Positions 17,364 to 28,435 are shown, numbered from the stretch's first letter. The stretch: 38,500 nucleotides of DNA from Prorocentrum cordatum (GCA_963575745.1 CAUYUJ010000662.1:1-38500); one strand, 5' to 3'. Numbers and translations are program-made. The notes: generated from the letters alone by a model not told the origin.

Positions 17364-17432
17364 TCTACATCGGGCCTGTCCCCCTACAGGGGGATTTTCG
17401 ACGGAAAGCAAAAAAATAGCCCAACCAATGCT
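17364..17432. mobile_element. Introner-like family R1, left end only
   Basis: ATCGGGCCTGTCCCCCTACAG and GGGGATTTTCGACGG match the left end at 17731, then homology stops in GC-rich sequence at about 17432. Confidence 0.75.
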
Positions 17433-17550
17433 CCAGGCCGCGGCCTCGCCAGGCCGTGCCGCGGGCAGAGTTCTGGCCGCCGGCTTATTGTTCGGTCGCC
17501 CTCCAACGAATGTTACTGCACAGTCGGGGCGTTGACCTGAGGAACCCTAA

Positions 17551-17700
17551 ATGCGGAACGAGGCCCCTTTTTTCCATAAGTTCAACTTCGATCTCCTATC
17601 GAGAACACAGGAACACCTGAGGCAAGCTGTGAAACACTTGAGGAACGCGGAGCCCCTCCCCAACGAAAAGGGTTCCTTCTTCAGGGCCCCGACTGTATCG
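17551..17700 (+). CDS. Possible short coding fragment, unknown
   Basis: An ATG frame reads MRNEAPFFHKFNFDLLSRTQ, then EHLRQAVKHLRNAEPLPNEK, and then runs into a repeat that precedes an R1 element. The composition is protein-like, but the frame ends in repeat DNA and no family is recognised. Confidence 0.25.
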
Positions 17701-17730
17701 TCGCTCCCAGGTTCTGTGGTCGGTCTGATT

Positions 17731-17892
17731 CTACATCGGGCCTGTCCTCCTACAGGAGGATTTTCGACGGAACAAAAAAGGACTACTCCAAAACTACTCC
17801 ACAATGGTCGAAAGATGCTCCAAAAATAGACCCGAGACTATTTTTTGACTGTTGACGAATCTTCCCCCTGTAGAGGGACAGGCCCGACTTCA
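17731..17892. mobile_element. Introner-like family R1, complete copy
   Basis: Ends ATCGGGCCTGTCC and GGACAGGCCCGACTTCAT with the CTACAGGAGG / CCCCCTGTAGAGG inner hairpins. Both this copy and the truncated one at 17364 follow the same host sequence, TTCTGTGGTCGGTCTGATTC or a close variant, and a related word (TTCTGTGGTCGGTTCGATTC) follows this copy. Confidence 0.85.
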
Positions 17893-18388
17893 TGGTACTG
17901 TATCGCCGTTCCCCGATTCTGTGGTCGGTTCGATTCCTGGTCGCATGCTCATGCACCTGTCGGTGTGACATTCTTTCGGCGCCGGCTCCTCGGAGTGGAG
18001 CGGCGCAGTCGGGCGGTGTCTTTGTGTTCCTCCTCCCTTCGCTGCGCCTGCGCGCGTGTTGGCAAGAGGGAGAGGGCCATAGCCGCTTGAACTCAGGCCG
18101 GTCTGAGGTGGCGGCGTGGTCACCGAAGGCCCACTCAGAGCGCCTACAAAACCGAGCGGTCCCCGATCGCAGGCTCGAGATCGTCATGAGATGTCTTGTG
18201 GGGGTGCCATGCGCTCGCTCGAACGATGCAGCTCGTGCGCGGTGACGGGGAACGCGGCTGCTCTCGCCGAGCGACTGTCACGGCGCCCCCAGGCGCTTCG
18301 TGGAGGCGAGGGCCGAACTCGGTCATCGCCAGATCGGCCAGACGCTCACGGAGACGCCGCGAGCCGTCGGATGGAGGAGGAAGAGGGA

Positions 18389-18415
18389 TGATGATGATGA
18401 TGCTGATGCTCATGC

Positions 18416-18462
<47 letters not shown>

Positions 18463-18490
18463 GTGATGATGCTGATGATGATGAGGAGGA
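18389..18490. repeat. GAT trinucleotide tract
   Basis: Nearly pure GAT/TGA repeat, followed by GGA units. Confidence 0.95.
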
Positions 18491-18729
18491 GGAGGACGGT
18501 TGGTGTTGGAAGGATAGCGTGTAACATGGATCTCTGCAAAGCAGGCTATGCCTGCGAAGCGATCCCCCCGCGAGAGCCCCTTCTGTGCAAACTATCCCCC
18601 TCTGCCGGGGCATCTTCGGTGCACGCTGCCCCAAAGGCAGGGGACAGCGTGTAATAAGCGGGCCAGCGGCGCCACATCGCACGTGCTTTTTCTTATACAT
18701 CGCACGGTATATTTACAACGCCAACCGTA

Positions 18730-18819
18730 GGAGGGATGAGGGAGAGGCTGATGTCCTTCCAGGCCGCACGTTGCTTCTTCTTCTCCGGCAGGGGCTGCCC
18801 ATCCTTGTCGTACCCGTAC
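18730..18819 (-). CDS. Unknown protein, short exon
   Basis: After TTGTTCTCCCAG (ending 18820) the minus frame reads YGYDKDGQPLPEKKKQRAAW, then KDISLSLIPPT. The likely donor is CCTACG|GTTGGC near 18730. It probably belongs to the same gene as 19344-19085, with an intron made of GAG repeat between them. No function is assigned. Confidence 0.45.
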
Positions 18820-19084
18820 CTGGGAGAACAATCAGATCCGCCACCCCGAGCCTCTCCACAAGCACGACGGACATGGGGACAGGGGAGGAGGGGGTGGGGG
18901 GCGGAAGAGGAGGAGGAGGAGGAGGAGGAAGAGGAGGAGGAAAAGGGATGCTGGATAAGCAAGAAACAGTAATCGGACGAATGCTAAGGCGAGCAAGTAG
19001 GATGAGGAGGGGGAGGAGGATAATAAGGAGAACGAGCATGAGAAGGGGGCAGGAGGATGAGCAGGAGCAAGAGAAGGAGGATGA

Positions 19085-19344
19085 ATAAACGACTGGGCCA
19101 ACTTGTGGTGGATATCGGCCACCAGCCTGGCCGTGAGACCGTGACCACCAATACCCTGGAACCAAAGAGTCTGCGGCCTTGTTTTGGCCTGTGCGCATCT
19201 TCGGCACAAGTGTACCTTTTCTTGGCCTACCCTGGTTGGTGGTGGATACTTGTCCTCCCCTTCGCACCTCTCCGGGTCGTCCGACCACCCTATCGGCCTT
19301 GGAGGCAGAGGCTTGAGCTTCTCCTCGCGTCGCCAATTGGGATC
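19085..19344 (-). CDS. Unknown protein, exon
   Basis: After TTGCCCACAG (ending 19345) the minus frame reads DPNWRREEKLKPLPPRPIGW, SDDPERCEGEDKYPPPTR, VGQEKVHLCRRCAQAKTR, PQTLWFQGIGGHGLT and ARLVADIHHKLAQSF, open for more than 80 codons with a mixed, protein-like composition. Two Cys pairs (C in ERCEG, CRRC) might bind metal. The 3' boundary is not clear; downstream in the same frame is low-complexity sequence. A GT donor at AGG|GTAGGC (19230) and an AG at 19189 could remove 42 bases in frame. No family is recognised. Confidence 0.5.
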
Positions 19345-19424
19345 CTGTGGGCAACCAACTTGCCTGCCTGCCTTCCTCCTCCGCCTCCGCTTCCTCCTCT
19401 ATGTGCTCGGCAACCGCTGGCGCA

Positions 19425-20130
19425 GCATCGCGACGAAATCGGAAAACCAGTGCGGCCGCACCTCTTCTCCTCCTCCTCCTCCTCCTCCTCCTCCTCCTCC
19501 TCCTCCTCCTCCTCCTCACCCTCCTCCTCCTCCTGCTCCTCTCCTCCTCTCTCCTCCTCCTCCTCCTCCTCTCCACCTTCTCCTCCCTCCCTGGGGCTCT
19601 CCCTGCTCCCCCCGCCCTCCCTCTGTCCTCCTCCCTCCTCCTCGTCCTGTCCTCGTCCTCCTACTCCTCCCTCCTCCCCTCCTTCTCCTCCTCCCCCTGT
19701 TCCTTCCCCCTTCGCGTGCCCTCCTTCTCGCTTCCACATCCTGCTTCCTTCTCCGTCTTTTTCTCTTTCTCCGCCTCAGCATCGCGACGAAATCGGAAAA
19801 CCAGTGCGGCCGCACCTCCTCTCCTCCTCTCCTCCTCCCCCAATCCTCCTCCTCCCTCCCCCTCCTCCTCCCTCCTCCTCCTCCTCCCCTCCCCTCCTCC
19901 CCCTCATGTTCTTCTCCTCGTCCTCCTCCTCCTCCTTCTCCTCCTCCTCCTCTTCCTCTTCCTCCTCCTCCTCCTTCTCCTCCTCCTGTTCCTCCTCCTC
20001 CTCCTCGTCCTTCTCCTCCCCCTCCTCCTCCTCCTCCTCCTCCTCCTCCTTCCCCCTGTTCACTTACCCCTTCGCGTGTTCCTTCCTTCTCCGCTTCCAC
20101 ATCCTGCTTCCCCTCCGTCTCTTTCTCTCC
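19425..20130. repeat. Two ~355-bp tandem units rich in CTC
   Basis: CATCGCGACGAAATCGGAAA followed by ACCAGTGCGGCCGCACCTC occurs at about 19428 and 19780. CTTCGCGTG...GCTTCCACATCCTGCTTCC occurs near 19710 and 20070. CTC tracts of varying length separate them. On the minus strand the shared word could encode RPHWFSDFVAMLR, which may be a duplicated exon fragment. Confidence 0.75.
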
Positions 20131-20250
20131 TCCTCCTCCTCCTCCTCCTCCTCCTCCTCCTCCTCCTCCTCCTATATTGTTATTATCCCCCCCCCTCTCC
20201 TCCTCCTCCTCCTCATCCTCCTCCTCCTCCTCCTCCTCCTCCTCCTCCAT
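19463..20250. repeat. CTC trinucleotide region
   Basis: About 800 bp dominated by CTC/TCC tracts, within and beyond the tandem units above. The open frames are artefacts. Confidence 0.95.
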
Positions 20251-20354
20251 TCCTTTTCCTCATAATTCATTCCCCCCTGTCGCACCCCGAAACCAATTTT
20301 CAGGGCGGGCCGGGCGTTTCGCCTGAGAACTCCTCACCATCTATGACTCTGAAA

Positions 20355-20700
20355 CTTCAAAAATGACAACAACTTCACAGATGGAGGGCGGGTGGTTTCA
20401 AAATGTGGCTCTCGCTTTAGCGCCACGCACATTCAATCTAAAGAATTACAAAGGCTTCGCGGATGGAGGAGCACCCGTCTTCAAAATGTGGCTGTCGCCT
20501 TCGCGCCACGCACATTCGTCCAACAAATTTGCAAGAGCTTCCCGGATTGAAAATAACCCGTTTCAGAATGTGGTTATCGCCTTAGCGCCGCGCACCTTCG
20601 TTCAAACAAATTGCAACATCTTCACGGATTGAGGGCGGCTCCTTTTCAAAGTGTGGTTCTCGCCAGAGTGCCGCGCACATTCGTTCATACAAATTGCAGG
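20355..20700. repeat. Satellite-like array, ~88-bp unit, four copies
   Basis: TTCAAAATGTGG(C/T)T.TCGCC then GCGCC(A/G)CGCACATTCGT recurs about every 85-90 bp. A fifth diverged unit lies at 21980-22065 beyond a GC-rich block, so the array was probably split by an insertion. Confidence 0.85.
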
Positions 20701-21449
20701 AGTCGCGGGTTCCCACGATCAACGTACCAGACATTGTGTTTTGGAAGGATTCACGGTTTTGCGGGTGCAACAGTTACGTTGGTTACCGGCGTTGAAATCC
20801 CGAGACTGGTGTTCTGGCACGATCCAAAATCGTCAAGACGCAGCGATCAGGTTGATCCGTGGGGTTGGAATCCCGAGAATAAGGTTTCGGCATAGTTCTG
20901 GGTCTTCAAACGGTTGTCTTCCAACGAGGCAGAACCCTCAATGGAAATGACCCGTTGTAGGAGCCTCGGAAAAAAAGGGAACTTGGAGGGGGGGTGTATT
21001 CCAACACCGTTGATGGCTCTTGGGTTTACACTGGTCCTCCTCCTCCTCCTCCTCCTCCTCCACCTCCTCTCGCGGCCCCGGGGGCCCCAAATCCGAAGGG
21101 GCCCCTGGGTCCGGGGGTCAGGCGGACGACGCGCGCCCGCGCCCGCGCGCGCCCCAGCGGCGCGGGCGGCGCCGGGGGCGGCGCTTTTCGGCCTCCACGG
21201 CGCCGCCCCCGCCGGCAGCAGTGGCAGCGCCGCGCTCGCCAGCGCCCCTGCCAGGCAAGCGCTCGGCTCCGCGCGGCGGCCACGGCGCCGCCCTGCCTGC
21301 GCCCCGCAGTCGGTCCAGCGCGGCGCCGCCGCCAGCCCGGCGAGCGGCGTCAGCTCGGCGCCCGATCGCGCACAGCTCGGGCCTCGCCCGCGGCGTCCGC
21401 GGCCTGCCCGGCACCAGCGGGGCGCCCGGAGCGCAAGCCCGTCAGCGCT

Positions 21450-21975
21450 CGCAGCTCAGCCCCCTCCAGGGTTCCCGCGCCCGGCGTCGGTGGCCCGGCC
21501 TTGCGCTCGCGTCGGCGCCAGCACCGCGTCGGCGGCGTTGCTCTGGAGGGCGCGCCCGGGCGAGGGGTGCAGTCGCCGGATGGCCGCCGAACGCTCCGTG
21601 TCCTGCGCGGGCGCCAGCAGCCGCGCCATGGCCAGCGCCTCCTCGCCCAGGCGGCCGTGGTCCTCAACCACGAAGGGCATTACGGTCACTCCGGGGTAGC
21701 GGGCCCGCTTGCGCCGCGCCGCGGCCGCCGCCGCCGCCGCGCCGTCCCGCCGCGCAGAGCCGAGCCCGAGCGCGTCCTGCGTGCGCGCGCTCACCACGCC
21801 CAGGTCGACCATGAGCGGCTCACCAAGGCGCGGGGCGTGGACGACGAGGTCCATCCGCGCCTCGGGGCTCGCCGGCGAAGCGTGGGGGAGCAGCACTTCT
21901 CGGTGCACGGTGCACCCCTGCTCCTCACACCACTCCGCGAACGCCGCGCAGGCGTTTGTTCCACGTGTTTCATAC
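21450..21975 (-). pseudogene. LINE polyprotein C-terminal domain
   Basis: The minus frame reads CAAFAEWCEEQGCTVHREVL, PEARMDLVVHAP, EPLMVDLGVV, then RRKRARYPGVTVMPFVVE and DHGRLGEEALAMARLL. The order RMD.VV ... VDLGVV ... KRARYP ... PFVVE..GR.GE is what I know from the C-terminal end of dinoflagellate retroelement proteins, and resembles a PD-(D/E)XK-type nuclease fold (E-x-D-VV, then a VDL strand, then K). The frame is open for at least 150 codons but has no RT upstream. It is probably the 3' end of the minus-strand LINE at 28435-23900. Confidence 0.6.
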
Positions 21976-22065
21976 AGTTACAGAAATGAGGAACGGCCCG
22001 TCTTCAAAATGTGGTTCTCGCCATGGAGCAGCGCACATTGTTCTTGAGCTTCCGTGGCAACTATG
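21965..22065. repeat. Diverged copy of the 88-bp satellite unit
   Basis: CGTCTTCAAAATGTGGTTCTCGCCATGGAGCAGCGCACATT matches the array at 20355-20700 in pieces. Confidence 0.75.
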
Positions 22066-22589
22066 CGGGTTGATGTTCGCCCTCACTCGCGCAGCGTCCA
22101 CTCGCCTAAACTCGGTTTCAATGATGGGCGGCTCCTTTTGAAACTGGTGCTTTCACTTGGGACTTCGCCGAAGTCTATGACTCACACAATACATACTAGG
22201 GAAACCGCTGCGCGGATACAATGAACTTCCTGTTTAAGATTGGACCCTCGCTTGAACTCCTGTGTTTTTCGGGCGAACCGTGTAAGCTTAATTGTGCAAC
22301 AACTGCACTGGTGGAATGTCGTTCCTTTTCGAGCGAAGCTCCCGCTGTACCCTGCGCGAGCTGTATGATCATAGTTGTTTTCAATATTTCTTCTAGCTCG
22401 ATGAATGGACGGCGGCGCTCTCCTCGAAACGGAGGCCCCGCCTCAAGTCAGGCCCATCGGGCGCTCGCATTTCAAGGGGGCGCTTCCAGCAGTGAAATGG
22501 ACTGCATGCAGGACCTTGTGCAGAAACAGGGGGCTTGGAACGGGAAGTCGTGTTGTACCAGCGTCGGTGTATGGTGGGTCTACTCTGGT

Positions 22590-22640
22590 TCTCCTCCTCC
22601 TCCTCCTCCTCCTCCTCCTCCTCCTCCTCCTCCCTCCTCC
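22590..22640. repeat. CTC trinucleotide tract
   Basis: CTC repeat of about 16 units. The plus-strand sequence ahead (GGTTCTCCTCC) resembles that ahead of the tract at 21033. Confidence 0.95.
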
Positions 22641-22849
22641 CCTTATGCAGTTTCCTGCTCGTTCTCGTCTTCGCCCCTTCTGGCCTATTCTCCGTCCCCC
22701 TCCTCGCCTTTTTCTTTCCTCCTCCTCTCTCCTTCTCCCTTTTTTCCTCCTCCCACGCCGGCCTTCAAGGGTCCGAACTCAAGCAGGTTCATGCGTCCAT
22801 GCGGCCGAGGAAAAAAAGGGGAGGACGGGTCCTCCGCCTCGTAGGGTGA

Positions 22850-23090
22850 TCTGATATGTGTTTGTGCCCCGACATCCGGTAGCTCCACACCTGGGCAATC
22901 TGGAAGAGCCCTGCAGCTTTCCATGAGCAGTGCAAAACTCGGCGAGCAACGCCTGACGTGTCACTGCGCACAAAAAACCATGGCTTGCACCACCACGTCA
23001 TATTCACAAGAGCGCAGAAGACCAACCTCTTCACGTGGCAAGCCTGCCAGCTCATGGACATGCGCGGACGACCGCAACCGCGGCCGACCA
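22850..23090 (-). CDS. Possible coding fragment, unknown
   Basis: The minus frame MSWQACHVKRLVFCALVNMT, then WWCKPWFFVRSDTSGVARRV, has varied composition, but there is no recognised domain and no clear splice boundary. It could be part of the LINE lost between 23.9 and 22 kb, or non-coding. Confidence 0.2.
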
Positions 23091-23509
23091 AGACGTTACT
23101 GAGACAGGACACGCGAACGATGGCAGAGGCAGGAGACAGCAGGATAACTGGGGGCAAAACGAGCCGCGCTGCCTAACATAACGACGCCCCCAGTGCCGCC
23201 CCCACGCCGGCCGAGGGGCGCCACTCCCTCGGACTGACCGCAACCCCCGCGCACCACCTGGGCGGGGCACCCAGGTCGTGGGAAGGACGGGTGGGGATCC
23301 CTCAATGAGCCGCCCGCAGGCGACCCGCGTCCCCGCACGAGGGCGGGGTGTCGGGCAGGCCACCGCAAGAGGGGGGCAACGTGGCGACGAAGGTGCAACG
23401 TTCTCCCTCCCACTGGCCCCCCTACGGGCAAACAGGGGCGACGAGCGGGCTGCTACCCGCCTGTTTCCCTGGGGGGCGTCGGTACACACCCACTAGCTCT
23501 ACAAGCCCA

Positions 23510-23755
23510 GTCCTCCTCCTCCTCCTCCTCCTCCTTTTCTTCCTCCTCCTCGTTTTCATTATCCTCCCCTTTTTCTTCTTTGTCCTCCTCCTGCTCCTCC
23601 TCCTGCTCTTCCTCCTTCTCCTCCTCCTCCTCCTCCTCTTCCTCCGCCTCTTCTTCATCCTCCTCCTCCTCCTCTTCTTCCTGTCCTCCTGTTCCACCTC
23701 CTCACCCCATTTCTCCTCCTCGTCCTCCTCCTCCTCCTCCTCATCCTCCTCGGTC
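23510..23755. repeat. CTC/CTT trinucleotide region
   Basis: Imperfect CTC and TTC repeats. Confidence 0.95.
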
Positions 23756-24418
23756 GCTCGGTCGCGCGCTAAGTGAAGGCCTAAACGGTTCGAAGCCCAT
23801 GCTTAAAGGGCAAGAGAAAGGCGTAGACAGCACCTCCTAACATGCACATCCAAAAAAAGAGGTGTGTGTGTGTGTAACGAGGGCGACTCAAGTGACGAGG
23901 ATGCTGTCCTTAGCCGCGCGGTTTCGGCGAGCAAGGCCTAGATCAGTCCAACAAGAATGGCAGTGGTCGAGCATTCGCTCATCATCTTAGGGGGCGCGTA
24001 TGAACGCGCGCATGCGAACGCATGCCGCGACGGAAATCCGAACGGACGGGGTCCCAGGATGCATTTATATGGACAATGAGAACGCAAGAGTTCAAATGCC
24101 TGACAGCAAAAAGCAACAATCAGAACAGGACCAGCGAGCTCCTCCTGGAAACTTGACCAGCAATTCCACTTCAGGAAAAAGTAGCAACTCGAGGCCTCCG
24201 TAAGCTTTTCTTGGCAAGCCAAGCGCAACAGGTATGCCTTGCAAGCAGCAGAAGAGAAACAAATCAATGGTGGCGTGGAGGTTCGCATTGTCGCGACTGA
24301 TGCGGTCAGCCCGATTGTCGTCGTTGCGTGGTGTTCCCACGTGTGACCTTTTCTCCTGCTCACTTCATCCCTCCAAGAGCTACAAGGATGCTCCAGAACA
24401 AGGGCGGCCGCGCTGCCC

Positions 24419-25200
24419 TCAAAGATCCTCCTCCTCCTCCAATCCAGCCCACTTGAGGTCGGTTTGTACTGGTCTAACGTCAGGCTGCTTAGCGCATAAA
24501 TCAATATCAAATATGTGTATATATCCACCCCTGACCCTCGCAACGGCTCCAATGGACTGTCCAGAGCACAGCACGTAGGCGATTCGATGTTTCGCTTGAT
24601 GTTTGGCCAGATATGCGTGCCCATGTGCGCGGGCAAATTTTGCGTTGACGACGTGGAGGTGCGCCTGCGGCGCGCAGAGATGAAACGGCTCATCCGGTTC
24701 GCCTTGAATCTGCGCACAGCCAAGGCTGCCAATCCACTCGGAACAAACACCGCCCACTCGCGCGTTAGCATCGGCCATCGCCAGATTAACCTCCCACTTG
24801 TCAAGAAGAGCGCTGGTTCTGCTCCAGAACTCCCGCGGCGCATGAGCTTTGTATCCCGCGTAGGGAGCGTGAATCACGGCAGCGCGTGTCTTGCAAACGT
24901 TAGTTGATGGCCGCTATCAGCCTGCGTGGATCACAATGCAACGCAACGGCATCATGCCGAATGAATGTGACCTCTCTCCCCTTTGCTGTGGCCGACGGCC
25001 CCTCGAGGTTAATCCAGAGCTCGCAACCCAGACCCCCCCTCGTGAGCCCCCGAGGCCAGTGTCCGGATGGTGCCAGACATCCGCGCGCCGCTGGGGCTCC
25101 TCGACTCCTGAACTCCGATGAGGTGCGCCCGCTCGTCAGCAAACGGATTTTTTCTTTGAGCAGATAAAGCAATCTGCGCGCGCGAGTCGCCGCTTGCCCT
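24419..25200 (-). pseudogene. LINE endonuclease domain
   Basis: Pieces in two frames: HLIGVQESR (the metal-binding QE motif) near 25115, CELWINLEGPSATAKG near 25030, then VIHAPYAGYKAHAPREFWSR, MADANARVGGVCSEWIG (D-x-N motif), and KHRIAYVLC near the H-R-I-D position (Asp replaced by Ala), to 24419. The order matches EEP-fold LINE endonucleases. The loss of Asp in the RID motif and the frame shifts indicate decay. Confidence 0.65.
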
Positions 25201-25419
25201 TCGATCCCGCGGGCGCTCTACAACGCGTGGACTTGACATTGAACTGCGCGGCTCGCAGCTGGGCCCCGTGCTTGGATTCCCTGGCCCCACCCGCTTCGGA
25301 GCAGTCCTCGGGGGGTGGGTGGGGGCGAGCGGCGGAGCGTCGAGGTAGATGAGCACCCCCTCCGCGCAGTCGGCAATCCAGTCCCCCCTTCCTTGAAGTG
25401 GGCGTTGCCCGCCCCCGCT

Positions 25420-25802
25420 CTCTCTCTCGACGTGATTGGGGGCGTCGGTTTTAACGACTCGCTGACCCATTTTCTCCCGATCCTTTCTTGGGCAGCATCT
25501 TGGGGCATGTTATCTGCGAGGGTGTTCCAGCGGTGTGAGGAGTGGCTCTGGATGTGGAAGGTGCGAAATGATCCTCTCTGCCCTGCCACATGAAACGCAG
25601 CGGTAAGTAGTCTCGCCAGCGTATCCTCATTCTTGAGGGCCGCTTCTCCCGCCGCTGCGCCAATGGCCGGCGGTGAATATGACCGAATCTCAACGACTTG
25701 ATCGCCGGTTCGCCCCCCGTCGCACAAAACCGCAATGCGTGTCCAGAAAATGACAGGGAGTTCAACGCCAGTGCTGTCAAACTTCGCCCTCTGCACTGAC
25801 AT
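25420..25802 (-). pseudogene. LINE RNase H domain, C-terminal part
   Basis: The frame reads VLCDGGRTGDQVVEIRSYSP...AALKNEDTLARLLTAAFHVA...FRTFHIQSHSSHRWNTLADN. The final H..SH...WN.LAD is the RNase H signature with the last catalytic Asp. The earlier strands are partial, and the first DGS motif was not located. Confidence 0.6.
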
Positions 25803-26969
25803 CTGGCAACTCTCCTGCCAAAGTCGACGCCCAGAACCCCGCGGAAGCCGCGCCCCCCTGGGCGTCGCTACGAACGCGGGTTATCGCCCGCGCTGCAACG
25901 CTGTTACCTCCGCACCCCAGCTCGGGCCCGTCGGCGCAATGAGCTGCGCTCGCATCCGCATTCTATTATTCGGGGGGCGCAGTGCCAAGACTATTATGGC
26001 AGGGGGCTCCAACTCATCCTTCTCGAACTTGCGTGTTCCTAGACGGAGGTCTGGCGGCCCTCGCGATCCCCCGCGAAGTCGGACGCGCTGGGGGCCGGGC
26101 CCTCTTGGCCGAGCCCGCGCGCTCGCTGGGCGCTGCGAGGCCGGCGCCAGAGACGATGCTCTAGCCGGCAGCTCGTCGCCCAGAGGCAAAAGGAATGGGG
26201 GGCGGTGAAGCATTGCCAATTGGGTCTGTCTTCGCCCCTGGAAAACTCTCTGCGGGCCGCGCGTCGCTAAACCCTGGCGAAGCGCCGCTGGCTGTTGGAT
26301 GCTCTGACTCGAAGTGCCCGGGAGAGTCGCAACTGCCGTGTGATCACGATGTGGCGCTTTTTGCTGACTGCGGCGTCGACGCCTTAGCCTCGCGCGCGTC
26401 GCGACCGCGCCCCTTTTGGGCAGAAACAGAGGTCGCGGCGGAAGATTCTACCGCAGCTTCGGGTTCGAGACCGACCCGCTGGCCGCAAAGAAAATAACGC
26501 CCGCAACTGATGAATTGCCTGCCGACCGCTGCTGGCCCGCAGCTTCGGGCGGAAAGTTCCCCTTCATTGCGTCGAAAGACTCGCGCGACTGAAGCTCGCG
26601 AGCGCCAGATGGCATCGAGCTGAGAAAATGGACTGTCGCTGGCCATTGGAACGCGCAGCTTGTCCGACTCGGAGGCCCTGGTCAAGCGCGACGGCTGGTC
26701 AAGCGCGACGGCTTGCCAGCTGTCGAGCCATTAGTATGAAAGTTCGGGCCCTTCCAAGGCTTCAGCGTGGGCTGCTCGGGACTGTCGGCAAACTGCGCGG
26801 GAACAGGCGGCTCGTCACTCAAGAAGTGCTTGCGTGTAACCTGGCCCGCGAAAACTAATGTCTTGCCATCTTTCCGGGGGGCGACCGAAGCCTCGGGCTG
26901 CTCCATTCGCCCAAGCCTCCGTGTGCCCCCTTGATCTTGGCCACTTCCACCTTGATCTCCTGGGGCCTT

Positions 26970-27860
26970 TCATCGTATAAAGGGTCGACCGTGGAGGCCG
27001 CCTGCAGCGTCTTGGGCGTCGGGGAGTGGAGCGGTGGCCTGCCGCTCTTGACCGATGAAGCCTTCGGCGTAGTTGGCGCCGGCGTGTCTGCGCCAGTGAT
27101 GGGGGTCTTCGGCGCACTCGTCGGAGCAGGCGTTGCTGGACCAGGGGCTCCTGCTCCACCGCCACCCGAAAGAAAGAGGGCTCTCGGCGCCGCTGCCCGC
27201 GCCAGGCTGGAGGCCCTGATCCCCCGCTGGCGCTGGCGGTGGCGGGCCACTGGGCGGCGCCAGTGGCGGTGCGCCAGGCTGTTTGTCGAGCCCGTCGCAA
27301 GCCAGCGCCTGCCCCTGAGGCTGCATCTGCTGCCCTCGCAGCATGAACTGCATCTGGAAGTGCTGCTGGACGACCTGGCCTAGGATTCTCTCCGACTCGT
27401 TCTGTCGATTCGCCATGCCAGCCAACAGTCCTCCCAGCTCGCTCGTGGCATCTAGCTGCTGAGGATGCGCATGTTGGTTGTGCTGGAGCGGTAGCTGCTG
27501 CGCAGGCTGCTGCTGCAATCCGCCAAAACCACCAGGCTGCAACTGCTGAGGGCCGTCTGCGATTCGCTCTTCTTCTTGCATGTTTTCTCTGAGGCAGACC
27601 TGATACTGAGCAATATCGTTGTTGATGTCGGTCTCTGTCGACTCGAGCTGTCTGATTAGATTCTGGGTGTTCTTCAGCCTCTCGTGCGCACCATCGAGAT
27701 TTGCCTGGTATTCATTGACCTGTTGCTGAAGAGGCATGGTGGACTGCACCATGCACTTGTGGACCGCTATCTTCTTGTCGCGCTGATCCGCCAACGCTGG
27801 CTCGTCGGCCCTTCGGGCCGCGAGAGCCAACATCGCCGAATCGCCCAACTGACGTCGCAT
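26970..27860 (-). pseudogene. LINE ORF segment: coiled coil plus Q/P-rich linker
   Basis: A 296-codon open frame. Residues ~30-105 (QRDKKIAVHKCMVQS, then QQQVNEYQANLDGAHERL, then IRQLESTETDINNDI) form heptad-like coiled coil. This is followed by a QQ-rich stretch, MANRQNESERILGQVVQQHF, and a Pro-rich region; frame coherence is lost near 27170. Nucleic-acid-binding ORF1-like roles are usual for such segments. Confidence 0.55.
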
Positions 27861-28012
27861 CTACATTCGAATTCGATACTAATGCTGTTCTGGGCTGGAT
27901 TCTGGCGGCGGTGTGTGACACTGTTCCTGATGAGAGTTTCGGTCATCGGGGGCACCTTGGCCACTTCTGTTCTCAGATCTTTGTCTGCAAATCTGGATCT
28001 GCTCGGGGGCCT

Positions 28013-28435
28013 CTAACGTGACTGATGACCACCCCTGCCACGACCCTCGTCGAACCCCCTGCCGCCGTGACTCTTGCCGCCGTATCCTTTCCCCCGAGCC
28101 AGTGGGGGCATCCCGTCGTGATGCCTATGACCGCAGAGACACTGAGCGTGATGTTCCACATCTCTTCCGCAACGTGGACACTGCCATGTCGGAACCCATC
28201 CACGCATGTCGATCGCGTTGCTAGCGTCAGGATCTGGAGCCGAATGAGGCGTCGCAGGCTCTATGTATGCCCTGTGGGGCCTGACAAGAGTCCTCGCCTC
28301 CGATCTGCTTTGCTGAGCCCTACGATGAGCAGCTCCCTCCTCCAGTCGCGCCGTGGCAACAGCGCGAGGACGGCAGCTATCGCAGGCCCGAGGCACGGCA
28401 CGAACTGGCGTGCGCGACGGGGTTCGGCCGAGCAA
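28013..28435 (-). pseudogene. LINE N-terminal zinc-knuckle segment
   Basis: The frame reads MRGWVPTWQCPRCGRDVEHH, then AQCLCGHRHH, then a Gly/Arg-rich GKGYGGKSHGGRGF tail to a stop. Cysteine spacing is C-x2-C-x9-C-x-C, close to but not identical with ribbon-type knuckles. The tail could bind RNA. A frame shift separates it from the coiled coil. Confidence 0.55.

Larger units (their letters stand above)
17122..17486. repeat. ~38-bp GC-rich direct repeat flanking an R3 copy
   Basis: GCCGTGCCGCGGGCAGAG(C/T)TCTGGCCGCCGGCTT occurs at about 17126-17159 and 17453-17486. An R3 element and a truncated R1 left end lie between. Confidence 0.75.
23900..28435 (-). mobile_element. Degenerate non-LTR retrotransposon, 5' half
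   Basis: On the minus strand, in order: a Cys-rich knuckle (CPRCGRDVEHHAQCLCGH, about 28145), a coiled-coil segment (27860-27510), a Gln/Pro-rich linker, a basic region, the end of an RNase H domain (HIQSHSSHRWNTLADN, about 25500), and an endonuclease domain (25200-24420) followed by linker pieces to about 23900. Each block is in a different frame or is broken by stops, so the element is dead. The order knuckle, RNase H, endonuclease fits the dinoflagellate LINE layout as I know it. The RT that should follow is absent. Confidence 0.75.

Noticed and set aside
17915-17945. GGTTCGATTCC, a perfect tRNA B-box word
   Set aside because: Flanking bases do not pair as a T-arm and no A box, anticodon arm or acceptor stem could be fitted.
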